A stretch of DNA of 64,000 nt from assembly GCF_019037185.1 (NCBI RefSeq), contig NZ_JAHHXM010000011.1, forward strand, positions 21,957 to 85,956, read 5' to 3'. The notes under the pieces are model-generated. The model made no database searches, was not told the origin of the DNA, and worked only from the letters and a program-made list of their open reading frames with translations. This DNA comes from Oceanobacillus caeni. Lineage in GTDB: Bacteria; Bacillota; Bacilli; Bacillales; Amphibacillaceae. How positions within the stretch are numbered: the stretch's first letter is position 1; each line of letters starts with the position of its first letter. Shown piece after piece: positions 27,576 to 36,108 of this stretch. The position numbers and the translations under genes were made by a program.

Positions 27576-28058
27576 GTGATTTATGAGTTAAAAATTACAT
27601 TACGTCTTTTAGATGAATCTGTTTTTCGTAAAATTCAGGTTGACGGAAGGATAACTTTTTATGATTTACATCATATACTACAAATTGCATTTGACTGGGA
27701 TAATTATCATTTACATGACTTTTCCGTTACGAAGACAAATGGGACTAGGGTAGAGGATGTGTCGATTACGCCAAATAGTGAGAAAGAAGATAATTTTTTT
27801 ATCATGAACGATGAATATGATGAAAAGAAAGAAAAAATATCTGATTGGTTTAAAATGGCGAAAGATACTGTTATCTATACATATGATTTTGGTGATGACT
27901 GGAGACATGAAATTACTTTACTAAAAAAGATAAAGCCCGAAAAAGGGGTCAAGTATCCACACTGTGTTGATGCTGAATATTTGGCACCCGAAGAAGATAG
28001 TGGGGGTCAATTCTGTTTAGGGGAAGCTGAACCGGAGGATATAGACCGAAAGTGGTAA
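27576..28058 (+). CDS. Plasmid pRiA4b ORF-3-like protein
   Basis: This 160-residue protein matches the family found as passenger genes in plasmids and IS elements. It shows YELKITLRLLDESVFRKIQV, LHHILQIAFDWDNYHLHDF, then YTYDFGDDWRHEITLLK and PHCVDAEYLAPEEDSGG. The biochemical function is unknown. It starts with GTG after GCGAGGTG and may be shortened at the C-terminus compared with some members of the family. Neighbouring rpn genes and repeats mark this as a mobile or decaying zone. Confidence 0.8.
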   Translation: MIYELKITLRLLDESVFRKIQVDGRITFYDLHHILQIAFDWDNYHLHDFSVTKTNGTRVEDVSITPNSEKEDNFFIMNDEYDEKKEKISDWFKMAKDTVIYTYDFGDDWRHEITLLKKIKPEKGVKYPHCVDAEYLAPEEDSGGQFCLGEAEPEDIDRKW

Positions 28059-28178
28059 AACGGATCCTTTTTTATTTTTTTCGATCTTTGATAAATCTGG
28101 AGTAAATATAGATAAATGTTGTAATTTTTAGTATAATCGAATAGAGTTACTATCAAAATTTAGAAAGGTTGTAATCTA

Positions 28179-29102
28179 TTGGAATCATCATTATTTGTCC
28201 TCGAAAGAAAACCCCCTTACATTGACCACGACCGCTTGTTCAAGGAGTTAATTCAGACCTTTTTCCAAGAATTCATCGAGGCGTTTTTCCCCGAAGAGTA
28301 TTCCTACATCAATTTTTCCACAGCAAGATTCCTAGAACAAGAAATATTTACGGATATTATAAAAGGTGAGAGGCGAAGAATTGATATCTTAGCCGAAGTT
28401 AACTTCAAAGGAGAAGATAAAATACTTCTTATTCATATCGAACCACAGTCTTACTACCAACAAGAATTCCATGAACGTATGTTTATTTATTATTCCCGTC
28501 TCTACGAAAAACATCGCAAACCCATTTTACCAATCGCTATTTTTAGCTATAATGATCGTAAAGAAGTCCCTGAACAATTAACCGTGAAGTTCCCAAGCCT
28601 ATCTGTATTAGAATTTCGTTACCTTAAACTTCATTTGATTAACAAGAACTGGCGTCAATTTATCCATAAGGACAATCCGGCTGCAGCTGCACTACTCAGC
28701 AAAATGGGATATACGGAGGAAGAACGTGTACAAGTAAAACTGGAATTTTTGCGTATGGTTAGTCGAATGGAATTAAATCCGGCAAAAATGGAGTTAATCT
28801 ACGGTTTTTTTGAAACATATCTGAAGTTAAACGATAAGGAGGAAGAACAAATGAATAAAGAAGTTTCGAAATTACCAAAAGAAGAAGCGGATCGAATCCT
28901 TGAACTACCCAATTCTTATATAGAAAAGGGAATTGAAATTGGAATAAAAGAGGGAATTGAAAAAGGAATTGAAAAAGAAAGAGAACAAGTAGTTCACAAC
29001 ATGCTGAAAAAAGGGCTATCCCTTGAACTAATTGCAGAAGTGTCGGGGTTAAGTATAGATAAAGTAGTAAAGATAAAAGATAATTTGGATGGCGAAATTT
29101 AG
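28179..29102 (+). CDS. Rpn-family recombination-promoting nuclease / putative transposase
   Basis: This 307-residue protein has an N-terminal PD-(D/E)XK nuclease domain: DHDRLFKELIQTFFQEFIEAF, RRIDILAEV with the active-site Asp, then LLIHIEPQS with the E-x-Q element. Its C-terminus contains a glycine/lysine-rich repeat (GIEIGIKEGIEKGIEKE) and a small helix-turn-helix-like end. Family members promote RecA-independent recombination in E. coli. It starts with TTG after GAAAGG. At least three truncated relatives lie in this window (25311, 29207, 42215). Confidence 0.88.
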   Translation: MESSLFVLERKPPYIDHDRLFKELIQTFFQEFIEAFFPEEYSYINFSTARFLEQEIFTDIIKGERRRIDILAEVNFKGEDKILLIHIEPQSYYQQEFHERMFIYYSRLYEKHRKPILPIAIFSYNDRKEVPEQLTVKFPSLSVLEFRYLKLHLINKNWRQFIHKDNPAAAALLSKMGYTEEERVQVKLEFLRMVSRMELNPAKMELIYGFFETYLKLNDKEEEQMNKEVSKLPKEEADRILELPNSYIEKGIEIGIKEGIEKGIEKEREQVVHNMLKKGLSLELIAEVSGLSIDKVVKIKDNLDGEI

Positions 29103-29547
29103 TTATCCGGATGGGCTGGTGCAATGGGATTTCGTATCAGCCCCTTTTATTTAATTAAAAGAAATGTGTTTTTATAGATCTAGACAAATCCAGCTGTAAC
29201 ACCATTTCTTATGAAAAAATGGGATATACGAAGGAAGATTGCGTAAAAGTGAAATTGGAATATTTCCAGTTATAGTAAGACAAGGAATTACAGTGGATAT
29301 TGCTATTATTATCTTCCCTCTTACTAGCTAGAAGTAGTCCAAGAAGTGATTTTGATATAGCATCATTGGAAAGATGCATTGGGGAATAACGAATTGTCCA
29401 GGTTAAAGTTTCAGACCACAGCATATTCGAAATTCCCCGCCATTACATCGTTATAACACCAATCAAAGGACTAATAGTTCATTTTGTTTTAAATCTTGCT
29501 CGAAACGGAACGGATTCTGGTTCCGTAAATGGTTACTGAACATATGA
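29103..29547. other. Intergenic stretch with rpn fragment and hairpin
   Basis: No intact gene is visible. The stretch holds the rpn fragment at 29207-29275 and a perfect hairpin ACGGAAC / GTTCCGT at 29506-29527 that may terminate nhaC on the - strand, though without a good T-run. Confidence 0.5.
29207..29275 (+). pseudogene. Short Rpn gene fragment
   Basis: The 22 codons SYEKMGYTKEDCVKVKLEYF and following stop match the internal segment LSKMGYTEEERVQVKLEFL of the intact Rpn gene. It is a third, very short relic. Confidence 0.6.
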
Positions 29548-30969
29548 TTAACTGTTACTTAAAGCCTTCACCTCTTGTTCCTGATGACCTTCTTCATACT
29601 CTATCGTAAAACCTGTGAATCCATAAATAATAGCGAAGATTGGACTTAAAAGGCATAAAAAAGCGAACGGTGCATAGCTAAGGGCACTGACTCCCAGCGT
29701 TGCAAACATAAAGGCACCACAGGTATTCCAAGGGACAAGTGGAGATGTCATGGTTCCAGCGTCTTCCACCGTTCGTGATAGGTTTTTTAACTTGAGCCCT
29801 CTTCTTTTATATTCTGCTGCATACATTCTTGCAGGAATAATGATGGATAGGTATTGATCACAGCCAACTATATTGGAGGCGATTGATGTTCCGACAGTTG
29901 TTGTAATAAGGCTTCCAGTAGATTTTACTAAGTTCATTAGGCTTTCTACAATAACGGCGAAAAATCCCGCTATTTCCAATATTCCTCCGAAGCTCATGGC
30001 GATTAGAATTAATGACACCGTCCATAGCATGGCTTCTACACCACCATTGTTCAGTAGATTGTTTAAAACCTCCATATCTGTTTCGATAGAGTACCCATAA
30101 TACATGGTTGTAAGGGTCTCTTTAATGGATACCCCTTGTACGAGAATTGCGCAAACAGCTCCCATTAGTGAACCGATGGCTAGTGCTGGCATGGCTGGCA
30201 TTTTACGAATCATCATCATGATAACGATTGCTGGTACAACGAGAAGCCATGGAGATAGATTATAGATTTGTGATAGATTTTCTTGAAGAAGTGCAACTTG
30301 TTCGATATCTGATCCATCTCCAGATGAAAAGAACCCTAAAATGAAGTATATGATTAATGAGATAATTAATGATGGAATGGTGGTGTATAACATATGTTTA
30401 ATGTGCTCGAAAAGTTCTGAACCAGCAACTCCTGGCGTAAGATTTGTTGTTTCAGATAGCGGAGATATTTTGTCCCCAAAATAGACACCAGAAATGACGG
30501 CACCAGCTGCCATAGCAGGGTTAACCCCTAGTCCTTCTGAAACCCCCATAAGTGCAATTCCTATAGTACCCGCGGCAGTCCAAGCATTTCCAGATGCAAG
30601 TGCAACAATACAAGAAATTAGGCAGGCTGCAAATAGAAAATAGGTTGGTGACAGAATTTCCATCCCGTAGTAAATCATTGTCGGAACAATACCGCCTGCA
30701 ATCCATGTTCCGATTATGATACCGATTACAAGTAAAATTAAAATGGCTTGTAATGATAAACTAACTCCTTTAATTATTCCTTTTTCTAACGTGTTCCAAG
30801 AATATCCTAACGAAAGTGCAGTAATGGATGCAACAATGGCACTTAAGAATAAAGGAATATGTGGATCAGTTTCATAGATTCCAATCCCGATTATTAGAGC
30901 AATAACCATAAAGATAATCGGAATCAATGCTACATAAAGCGTAGGCTTTTTTTGTGTTTCTGGATTCAT
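29548..30969 (-). CDS. nhaC: NhaC-family Na+/H+ antiporter
   Basis: This 473-residue membrane protein has about 12 helices. NhaC-type signatures are visible: SGNAWTAAGTIGIALMGVSE, AAGAVISGVYFGDKISPLSETTNL and the C-terminal TSPLVPWNTCGAFM. It exchanges protons for sodium, or for a coupled substrate (some relatives are malate-2H+/lactate-Na+ antiporters). The ATG at 30969 follows GAGGAGGAA. A sigma-54 promoter lies upstream, so it is likely under the activator encoded divergently. This suggests a substrate-linked rather than a general pH role. Confidence 0.85.
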   Translation of the reverse strand: MNPETQKKPTLYVALIPIIFMVIALIIGIGIYETDPHIPLFLSAIVASITALSLGYSWNTLEKGIIKGVSLSLQAILILLVIGIIIGTWIAGGIVPTMIYYGMEILSPTYFLFAACLISCIVALASGNAWTAAGTIGIALMGVSEGLGVNPAMAAGAVISGVYFGDKISPLSETTNLTPGVAGSELFEHIKHMLYTTIPSLIISLIIYFILGFFSSGDGSDIEQVALLQENLSQIYNLSPWLLVVPAIVIMMMIRKMPAMPALAIGSLMGAVCAILVQGVSIKETLTTMYYGYSIETDMEVLNNLLNNGGVEAMLWTVSLILIAMSFGGILEIAGFFAVIVESLMNLVKSTGSLITTTVGTSIASNIVGCDQYLSIIIPARMYAAEYKRRGLKLKNLSRTVEDAGTMTSPLVPWNTCGAFMFATLGVSALSYAPFAFLCLLSPIFAIIYGFTGFTIEYEEGHQEQEVKALSNS

Positions 30970-31007
30970 CTTCGTTCCTCCTCGTAAAATTCCCTTTACC
31001 ATTTTCT

Positions 31008-31024
31008 TGCAAAAAGTATGCCAA
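31008..31024 (-). promoter_or_regulatory. Sigma-54 (-24/-12) promoter of nhaC
   Basis: On the - strand, TTGGCAT-N4-TTTGCA (TGGCAT, five bases, TTGCA) matches the sigma-54 consensus TGGCAC-N5-TTGCW with one difference. It lies about 40 bases before nhaC. The promoter at 33497 is nearly identical. Confidence 0.8.
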
Positions 31025-31046
31025 ATTTAAATTTATTAGTGTTATT

Positions 31047-31060
31047 TGTAAGCGGTTTCC
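31047..31060. promoter_or_regulatory. cre-like site upstream of nhaC promoter
   Basis: TGTAAGCGGTTTCC fits the CcpA cre consensus at 13 of 14 positions. It lies upstream of the -24 element, where CcpA could hinder activator contact. Confidence 0.4.
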
Positions 31061-31226
31061 AATGGTTGTGATAAAATACTAAATATAACAAATAATAAAT
31101 TTGTAAACATAACTTTAAAGAGTATGATTTTTCTGTTAATATTTATGCAAGAAAGCATAGCTATTCATTTTTGAATAAATTAAGATACTTTTCATTTTAT
31201 GTGCAAGAAATGGGGGACTGTACAAA

Positions 31227-33338
31227 ATGTTCGAAGCCATTCAAAGTAAATTAAAGCCGATAATTGTCATATCGGAAAATCAGAGAATAAAAGAAAAACT
31301 CATCGATGATCAAAGCGATTATATCTTCTTGGAAAGGAATCATGAGCTTTATGCTTATGTTTATACCAAAGAGGTGCAATATGACGCGAATTGGGAAGAA
31401 ATCCAATCCTATGCCAATCCGATAGAAGAACTAGTTATCTTTAATGAAGGGAAAGATCTCTCTTTTCCCTTTATTTTCCAAGTGTTAGGGCAACCTATTA
31501 TTTTGGTTAAAGATAGAAATAGTAAGTTGATTGGCTATATTCATCGAGAAGATATACTTATTGAATTGTTGAAAAGAGAGAACCAGAATGGAGATTTTAT
31601 AAAGCTTTTATTAACTTCGATACCACTAGGAATGTTCATTGTTGATCGGGATAAGAAAATTGTAAATTATAATGATTCTGGGTTGAAAATGATTCGCAGT
31701 CAAAAAGAAGATGTTCTTGGTGCCGATGCTAGGTCCATATTTTCGGAGGAGCATTTAAATAGTGTTTTTTTAACAGGGAAAACCATGCTAAACCAAATTC
31801 ATATTACAGATGAAATGGGAGTGCTAGTCGACTACAGCCCTGTTATGGTCCGAGATGGTGAAAAGGAAAAAGTGGACGGGGCGGTCATTATTGTCCAGGA
31901 TTTACCGATGGTCGAAGAAATGGCTGTGGAAATGGATTTTGTCAAAAACCTAAATCACGATCTAAATGCTATTCTGGCTACGATTTATGATGAGATTCTC
32001 ATTGTGAATGGTGAAGGAGAGCTTATTCGTCATAGTGAAAATTATATTTCTGATTTTTGGAGAATCAACTTAAAGGAATTGATAGGAAAAAGTTTACTTG
32101 ATTTAGAACAGGCAGGCTTGTTTACTCCGTCCGTTACAAGACTAGTAATGGAGAAAAGGGAAAAAGTTTCGGTAGTTCAAGAGACGGATTCTGGATTGAA
32201 AATCTTATCCATCGGGAATCCAATATTTAACGAAGATGGAGAACTTCTTCGGATTGTGATTGCTTCAAGGGATATTACAGAACATACGAAGCTAAAGTCG
32301 GAGCTTGAGAAGACAAAAGAAAAGTCAGATAAATATAAGGAAGAACTAAATCATTTGAAAAATAAAGAAAGTCCTTCCGATCGTATTATCTATAGCAGTC
32401 AAAAAATGGAAAAGATCATCATGCAAATTGAAAAGCTAGCCAAATTCTCCTCCACTGTACTTATTCAAGGAGAATCCGGCGTTGGTAAGGAATTGATTGC
32501 AAAGGAAGTCCATAAACGTGGAAGCCGGTCAAAGAATACTTTCCTTACGATAAATTGTGGGGCTATACCTGAAAATTTGTTGGAAAGTGAATTGTTTGGC
32601 TATACGAAAGGTGCTTTTACGGGTGCGGATAACAACGGGAAAATCGGTTATTTTCAAAGGGCGAATGGTGGGATTTTATTTCTTGATGAGATCGGAGAAA
32701 TTTCGCAGCAGTTGCAAGTGAAATTATTGCGTGTCCTTCAAGAAAATGAGGTTGTTCCAATTGGTAGTACCGATCCGGTTCCAATTGATGTTCAAATTAT
32801 TGCAGCAACGAATAAGAATTTAGAGAAAATGGTAGAGGATGGAACCTTTAGGGAGGATTTGTATTATAGGATTAATGTTATTCCACTAAACATTCCGCCG
32901 TTAAGGGAGCGTCCAGAAGATGTTCCTTTACTTGCTCATCATTTTATTCAAAAGCTAAATAAGAAGTATCAGAAGAAATATCATTTTTCACCAGATGCAC
33001 TTAGTCTACTAGAGTTATATGCTTGGCCGGGGAATATCAGAGAGTTGCAGAATTTAATTGAGCGGTTATTTATTACAGCGGAGGATGATGTGATTACTTC
33101 TGATGTTGTGAGTCAATTTTTACGGTTCGATGTTTCTGGTAAGTCTAAACCAATGATTACGGGGATAATGCCGCTCCAGAAAGCGCAAGAATATGTAGAG
33201 GAACAATTAATTACACTGGCAATCCAGCAGTATAAAACAACAACTAAAGCGGCTAGGGCACTAGGAATAAGTCAATCTGCAGTTAGTCGTAAATATAAGA
33301 AGATTCAGGAACGTAAGAATCAATCAAGACCTGTCTAA
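31227..33338 (+). CDS. Sigma-54-dependent transcriptional activator with PAS sensors
   Basis: This 703-residue activator has a variable N-terminal region (about 1-125) and two PAS domains (about 130-235 and 250-350). A coiled coil follows, then the AAA+ central domain with Walker A GESGVGKE, the sigma-54 contact loop GAFTGA and Walker B GGILFLDEIGE. A Fis-type helix-turn-helix (TKAARALGISQSAVSRKYKK) ends the protein. It lies between nhaC and the aminotransferase operon, each of which has a -24/-12 promoter, so it probably activates both. The ligand is unknown; from the operon it may be an amine or amino acid. Confidence 0.92.
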   Translation: MFEAIQSKLKPIIVISENQRIKEKLIDDQSDYIFLERNHELYAYVYTKEVQYDANWEEIQSYANPIEELVIFNEGKDLSFPFIFQVLGQPIILVKDRNSKLIGYIHREDILIELLKRENQNGDFIKLLLTSIPLGMFIVDRDKKIVNYNDSGLKMIRSQKEDVLGADARSIFSEEHLNSVFLTGKTMLNQIHITDEMGVLVDYSPVMVRDGEKEKVDGAVIIVQDLPMVEEMAVEMDFVKNLNHDLNAILATIYDEILIVNGEGELIRHSENYISDFWRINLKELIGKSLLDLEQAGLFTPSVTRLVMEKREKVSVVQETDSGLKILSIGNPIFNEDGELLRIVIASRDITEHTKLKSELEKTKEKSDKYKEELNHLKNKESPSDRIIYSSQKMEKIIMQIEKLAKFSSTVLIQGESGVGKELIAKEVHKRGSRSKNTFLTINCGAIPENLLESELFGYTKGAFTGADNNGKIGYFQRANGGILFLDEIGEISQQLQVKLLRVLQENEVVPIGSTDPVPIDVQIIAATNKNLEKMVEDGTFREDLYYRINVIPLNIPPLRERPEDVPLLAHHFIQKLNKKYQKKYHFSPDALSLLELYAWPGNIRELQNLIERLFITAEDDVITSDVVSQFLRFDVSGKSKPMITGIMPLQKAQEYVEEQLITLAIQQYKTTTKAARALGISQSAVSRKYKKIQERKNQSRPV

Positions 33339-33341
33339 TGA

Positions 33342-33384
33342 ATGCATACCGTTATGCTTCACTGCATAATGGTATGCATTTTTA
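33342..33384 (+). terminator. Terminator after sigma-54 activator
   Basis: ATGCATACCGTTATGC pairs with GCATAATGGTATGCAT around a 6-base loop with one mismatch region, followed by TTTTTA. Confidence 0.85.
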
Positions 33385-33444
33385 CATAATAAAGAGTATT
33401 TATAATAGTAGGAAAAGGCATGTTTTTTAAAAGAAAAAGTTTTT

Positions 33445-33466
33445 AAATACCAATTAATTGGTATTT
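33445..33466. promoter_or_regulatory. Upstream activator site, 22-bp perfect palindrome
   Basis: The palindrome has the core TACCAATTAATTGGTA extended by AAA and TTT on each side, so that all 22 bases are symmetric. It lies 30 bases upstream of the -24 element of the aminotransferase promoter, where an enhancer for the adjacent sigma-54 activator is expected. Confidence 0.65.
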
Positions 33467-33496
33467 GAGAAGGTTTTAAAGAAAAAACACCTTCTG

Positions 33497-33513
33497 TTGG
33501 CATAGTTTTTGCA
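33497..33513 (+). promoter_or_regulatory. Sigma-54 (-24/-12) promoter of aminotransferase operon
   Basis: TTGGCAT-AGTTT-TTGCA matches the sigma-54 consensus with correct spacing. It is followed by a leader of about 45 bases and GGGAGG. Confidence 0.85.
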
Positions 33514-33569
33514 TATATAAATGTGAGATGGACTTTATCAAGCAATAAAAATTGGGAGGTTTTTATATT

Positions 33570-34952
33570 ATGACTACTAGAAATATACAAACTACAACAG
33601 ATAAAACGGCTAGATTAGTAGAATGGGATAAGAAACATTATATCCATCCAACTACTTCAGCAAAAGCCCAAGCTACAGATGGATCGCCTCTTATTTTTTC
33701 AAGTGGCAATGGTGTTTATGCTACAAGTACAGATGGAGAAAGATATTTAGATGGTCTAGCAATGTTATGGAACGTGAATTTAGGACATGGAAATAAAGAA
33801 CTTGCTCAAGCAGCTTATGATCAAATGATGAACATGGCTTATTCTTCTTCGTTTAAAGGATATTCCAATGAGCCTGCAATTGAACTTTCAAAGAAGTTGG
33901 CAGAAATTGCTCCAGGGGATTTAAACTCAGTCTTTTATACTTCAGGTGGATCAGAATCAAATGATACCGCCTTCAAATTGTCTAGATTTTACTGGGAATT
34001 AAAAGGGAAGCCATCTAAGAGAAAAATTATAGCTCTTCATAATGCATATCACGGTGTAACGTTTGCAGCGCAAACTGCTACGGGCATTCCTGCATTTCAT
34101 AATTTTGCCGGGTCTAATATTGGTGAGGTGTACCATGCGAAAGCGCATCTTACTAACTGTGAGTTAGGGGATAAGAGTGATCCGAATTATGAAGGTTCCA
34201 TTCGAGGTATTATAGAAAAAGAAGGTGCGGATACAATTGCGGCCGTCATCTTGGAACCAGTACAAGGGTCTGGCGGGGTTCATATACCACCAGAAGGTTA
34301 CATTCAAGCAGTTCGCAAGCTTTGTGACGAATTTGGTATTTTGATGATTGCAGATGAAGTGATTTGTGGCTTTGGCCGTACAGGAAAGATGTTTGCAGTA
34401 GATCATTGGGATGTAGTTCCAGACCTAATGAGTATGGCTAAAGGGATTTCAAGCGGCTATTCGCAATTAGGCGGCGTGATGTTACGTGATGAAATTCGCA
34501 ATACGCTCGTACAGTATGATGGAGTATTAAGTCATGGATTCACGTATAGCGGGCATCCAACAGCATGTGCAGTTGCCTTGAAAAATATTGAAATACTTGA
34601 ACGAGACCATATCATTGAGCATGTTCAGGCAATGGAAAAAGTGCTGAAAGATGGATTCCGCTATTTAGAAGATAAGCATAAGCATGTGACAAATACGAGA
34701 TCACTCGGCCTATTAGCAGCTATTGAGCTATATGAGGATCCAGAAACTAATAAATTATTTGATGACGCTGTTCAACCAGCAACGGTAGTGGTGGATGAAT
34801 GTTTCGACCGTAAATTGATTCTACGTACTTTGGGGTCGCACCGAGAAATCATTGCTATAGCACCACCACTCATTATTAATAAACAGGAAATAGAAGAGAT
34901 GATTGGAATTATTGATGATTCGATTACAGCATTTGTGAAAAAATTAGGTTAA
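33570..34952 (+). CDS. Class III aminotransferase (putrescine/omega-amino acid:pyruvate type)
   Basis: This 460-residue PLP enzyme of the ornithine/omega-aminotransferase class shows VFYTSGGSESNDTAFKL, HNAYHGVT, IADEVICGFGRTGK, the PLP lysine in SMAKGISSGY and HGFTYSGHPTACAVAL. The overall pattern is closest, from memory, to SpuC-type putrescine:pyruvate transaminases. It would convert an omega-amine to an aldehyde that the semialdehyde dehydrogenase two genes downstream could oxidise. The ATG at 33570 follows GGGAGG. It is the first gene of a six-gene sigma-54 operon. Confidence 0.85.
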   Translation: MTTRNIQTTTDKTARLVEWDKKHYIHPTTSAKAQATDGSPLIFSSGNGVYATSTDGERYLDGLAMLWNVNLGHGNKELAQAAYDQMMNMAYSSSFKGYSNEPAIELSKKLAEIAPGDLNSVFYTSGGSESNDTAFKLSRFYWELKGKPSKRKIIALHNAYHGVTFAAQTATGIPAFHNFAGSNIGEVYHAKAHLTNCELGDKSDPNYEGSIRGIIEKEGADTIAAVILEPVQGSGGVHIPPEGYIQAVRKLCDEFGILMIADEVICGFGRTGKMFAVDHWDVVPDLMSMAKGISSGYSQLGGVMLRDEIRNTLVQYDGVLSHGFTYSGHPTACAVALKNIEILERDHIIEHVQAMEKVLKDGFRYLEDKHKHVTNTRSLGLLAAIELYEDPETNKLFDDAVQPATVVVDECFDRKLILRTLGSHREIIAIAPPLIINKQEIEEMIGIIDDSITAFVKKLG

Positions 34953-35011
34953 AGATTATAGATGGGAGGAATGAATCATTCTTCCCATTATGAAAGAAAG
35001 AGGAGTGAACC

Positions 35012-36097
35012 ATGATTAAACGACTAGAACTTCGAGGGTCTTCAAAAGAAATAGGAAAAGCACATGGGAGCGAGGGGAAGGAACAAGTCTTTCAAAGTCT
35101 TGAAACCTATGAAAAATTGTTCCATGGTTATCAGGGAATTAGCTGGAAAGAAGCCAGAGAACGAGCACTACCGCATTTAAAGGCGATTGAAAGCTATGAT
35201 GCAGAAATGATAGAAGAAATGGAAGGGATTGCAATTGGTGCGGGGGTAGACTTTGAGGATATTCTTGCTCTCAATGCGCGCAGTGAAATCGCTCTTGCTG
35301 GATATAAGGGAACCTCCTTTTCTGATGGTTGTACGGCAATTGGAGTTATGCCACCAGCAGCATCCGAGACCATCATTGGACAAAACTGGGATTGGAAAGG
35401 TCGTCAGAAGGAAAGCTTGCTGCTATTGGACATCCACAGTGAAAATAAACCTAGCATAAAAATGGTAACGGAAGGCGGCATTATTGGAAAAATTGGCTTT
35501 AACTCTGCAGGTGTTGGGGTTTGTTTTAATGCCTTGATAACCGATAAAAAATCTGACGCCATTCCAATTCATTTGGGTTTACGTGCGGTTCTGAATTCTC
35601 ATTCGTTACCGGAGGCAATTTCAAAAATAAAAGGAGAACAAATGGCTTCTGCCGCTAGTTTTTTAATTGGAAGTGATGACGGTAATGGAAATGGAATGGC
35701 TGTAAATGGAGAAGTATCCCCATTTGGAATGGATTATGTGACAGATAATAATGGTACATTGGTACATACAAATCATATTTGTTCGAACGTTGTCAAAGAA
35801 CACTTAAAAGATATGAATGAATTTCGGCAGGACGATTCCATGCTGCGTAAGTTTCGAGCGGAGCAGCTGATTCAAATAGCGAGAGCTTCAAATCAATCAC
35901 TTGATGAGGAATTATTTAAAACTTGGCTAGCAGACACATACAATAAGCCAAATTCCATCAATCATTTTCCAAATCATATGGCGCCAGAACACCGACAAAT
36001 GGAAACGGTCTTCTCGATTATTATGAATCTATCAAAACGAAAAATGTTCTTATGTGTTGGAAAACCTTCAGAAAGTCAATTTGAAGAAATTTTGTGA
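35012..36097 (+). CDS. C45-family autoproteolytic acyltransferase/hydrolase
   Basis: This 361-residue Ntn-hydrolase is related to acyl-CoA:6-aminopenicillanate acyltransferase. The nucleophile is expected at the Cys of SDGCTAIGV (about residue 110), where the precursor is cut between Gly and Cys. The NWDWKGRQKES and GKIGFNSAGVGVCFNAL strands are typical. Such enzymes hydrolyse or transfer N-acyl groups. Within this operon it may release a free amine from an N-acyl amine before transamination. The substrate is not readable from sequence. Confidence 0.82.
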   Translation: MIKRLELRGSSKEIGKAHGSEGKEQVFQSLETYEKLFHGYQGISWKEARERALPHLKAIESYDAEMIEEMEGIAIGAGVDFEDILALNARSEIALAGYKGTSFSDGCTAIGVMPPAASETIIGQNWDWKGRQKESLLLLDIHSENKPSIKMVTEGGIIGKIGFNSAGVGVCFNALITDKKSDAIPIHLGLRAVLNSHSLPEAISKIKGEQMASAASFLIGSDDGNGNGMAVNGEVSPFGMDYVTDNNGTLVHTNHICSNVVKEHLKDMNEFRQDDSMLRKFRAEQLIQIARASNQSLDEELFKTWLADTYNKPNSINHFPNHMAPEHRQMETVFSIIMNLSKRKMFLCVGKPSESQFEEIL

Positions 36098-36108
36098 GGT
36101 GAAGAGAA

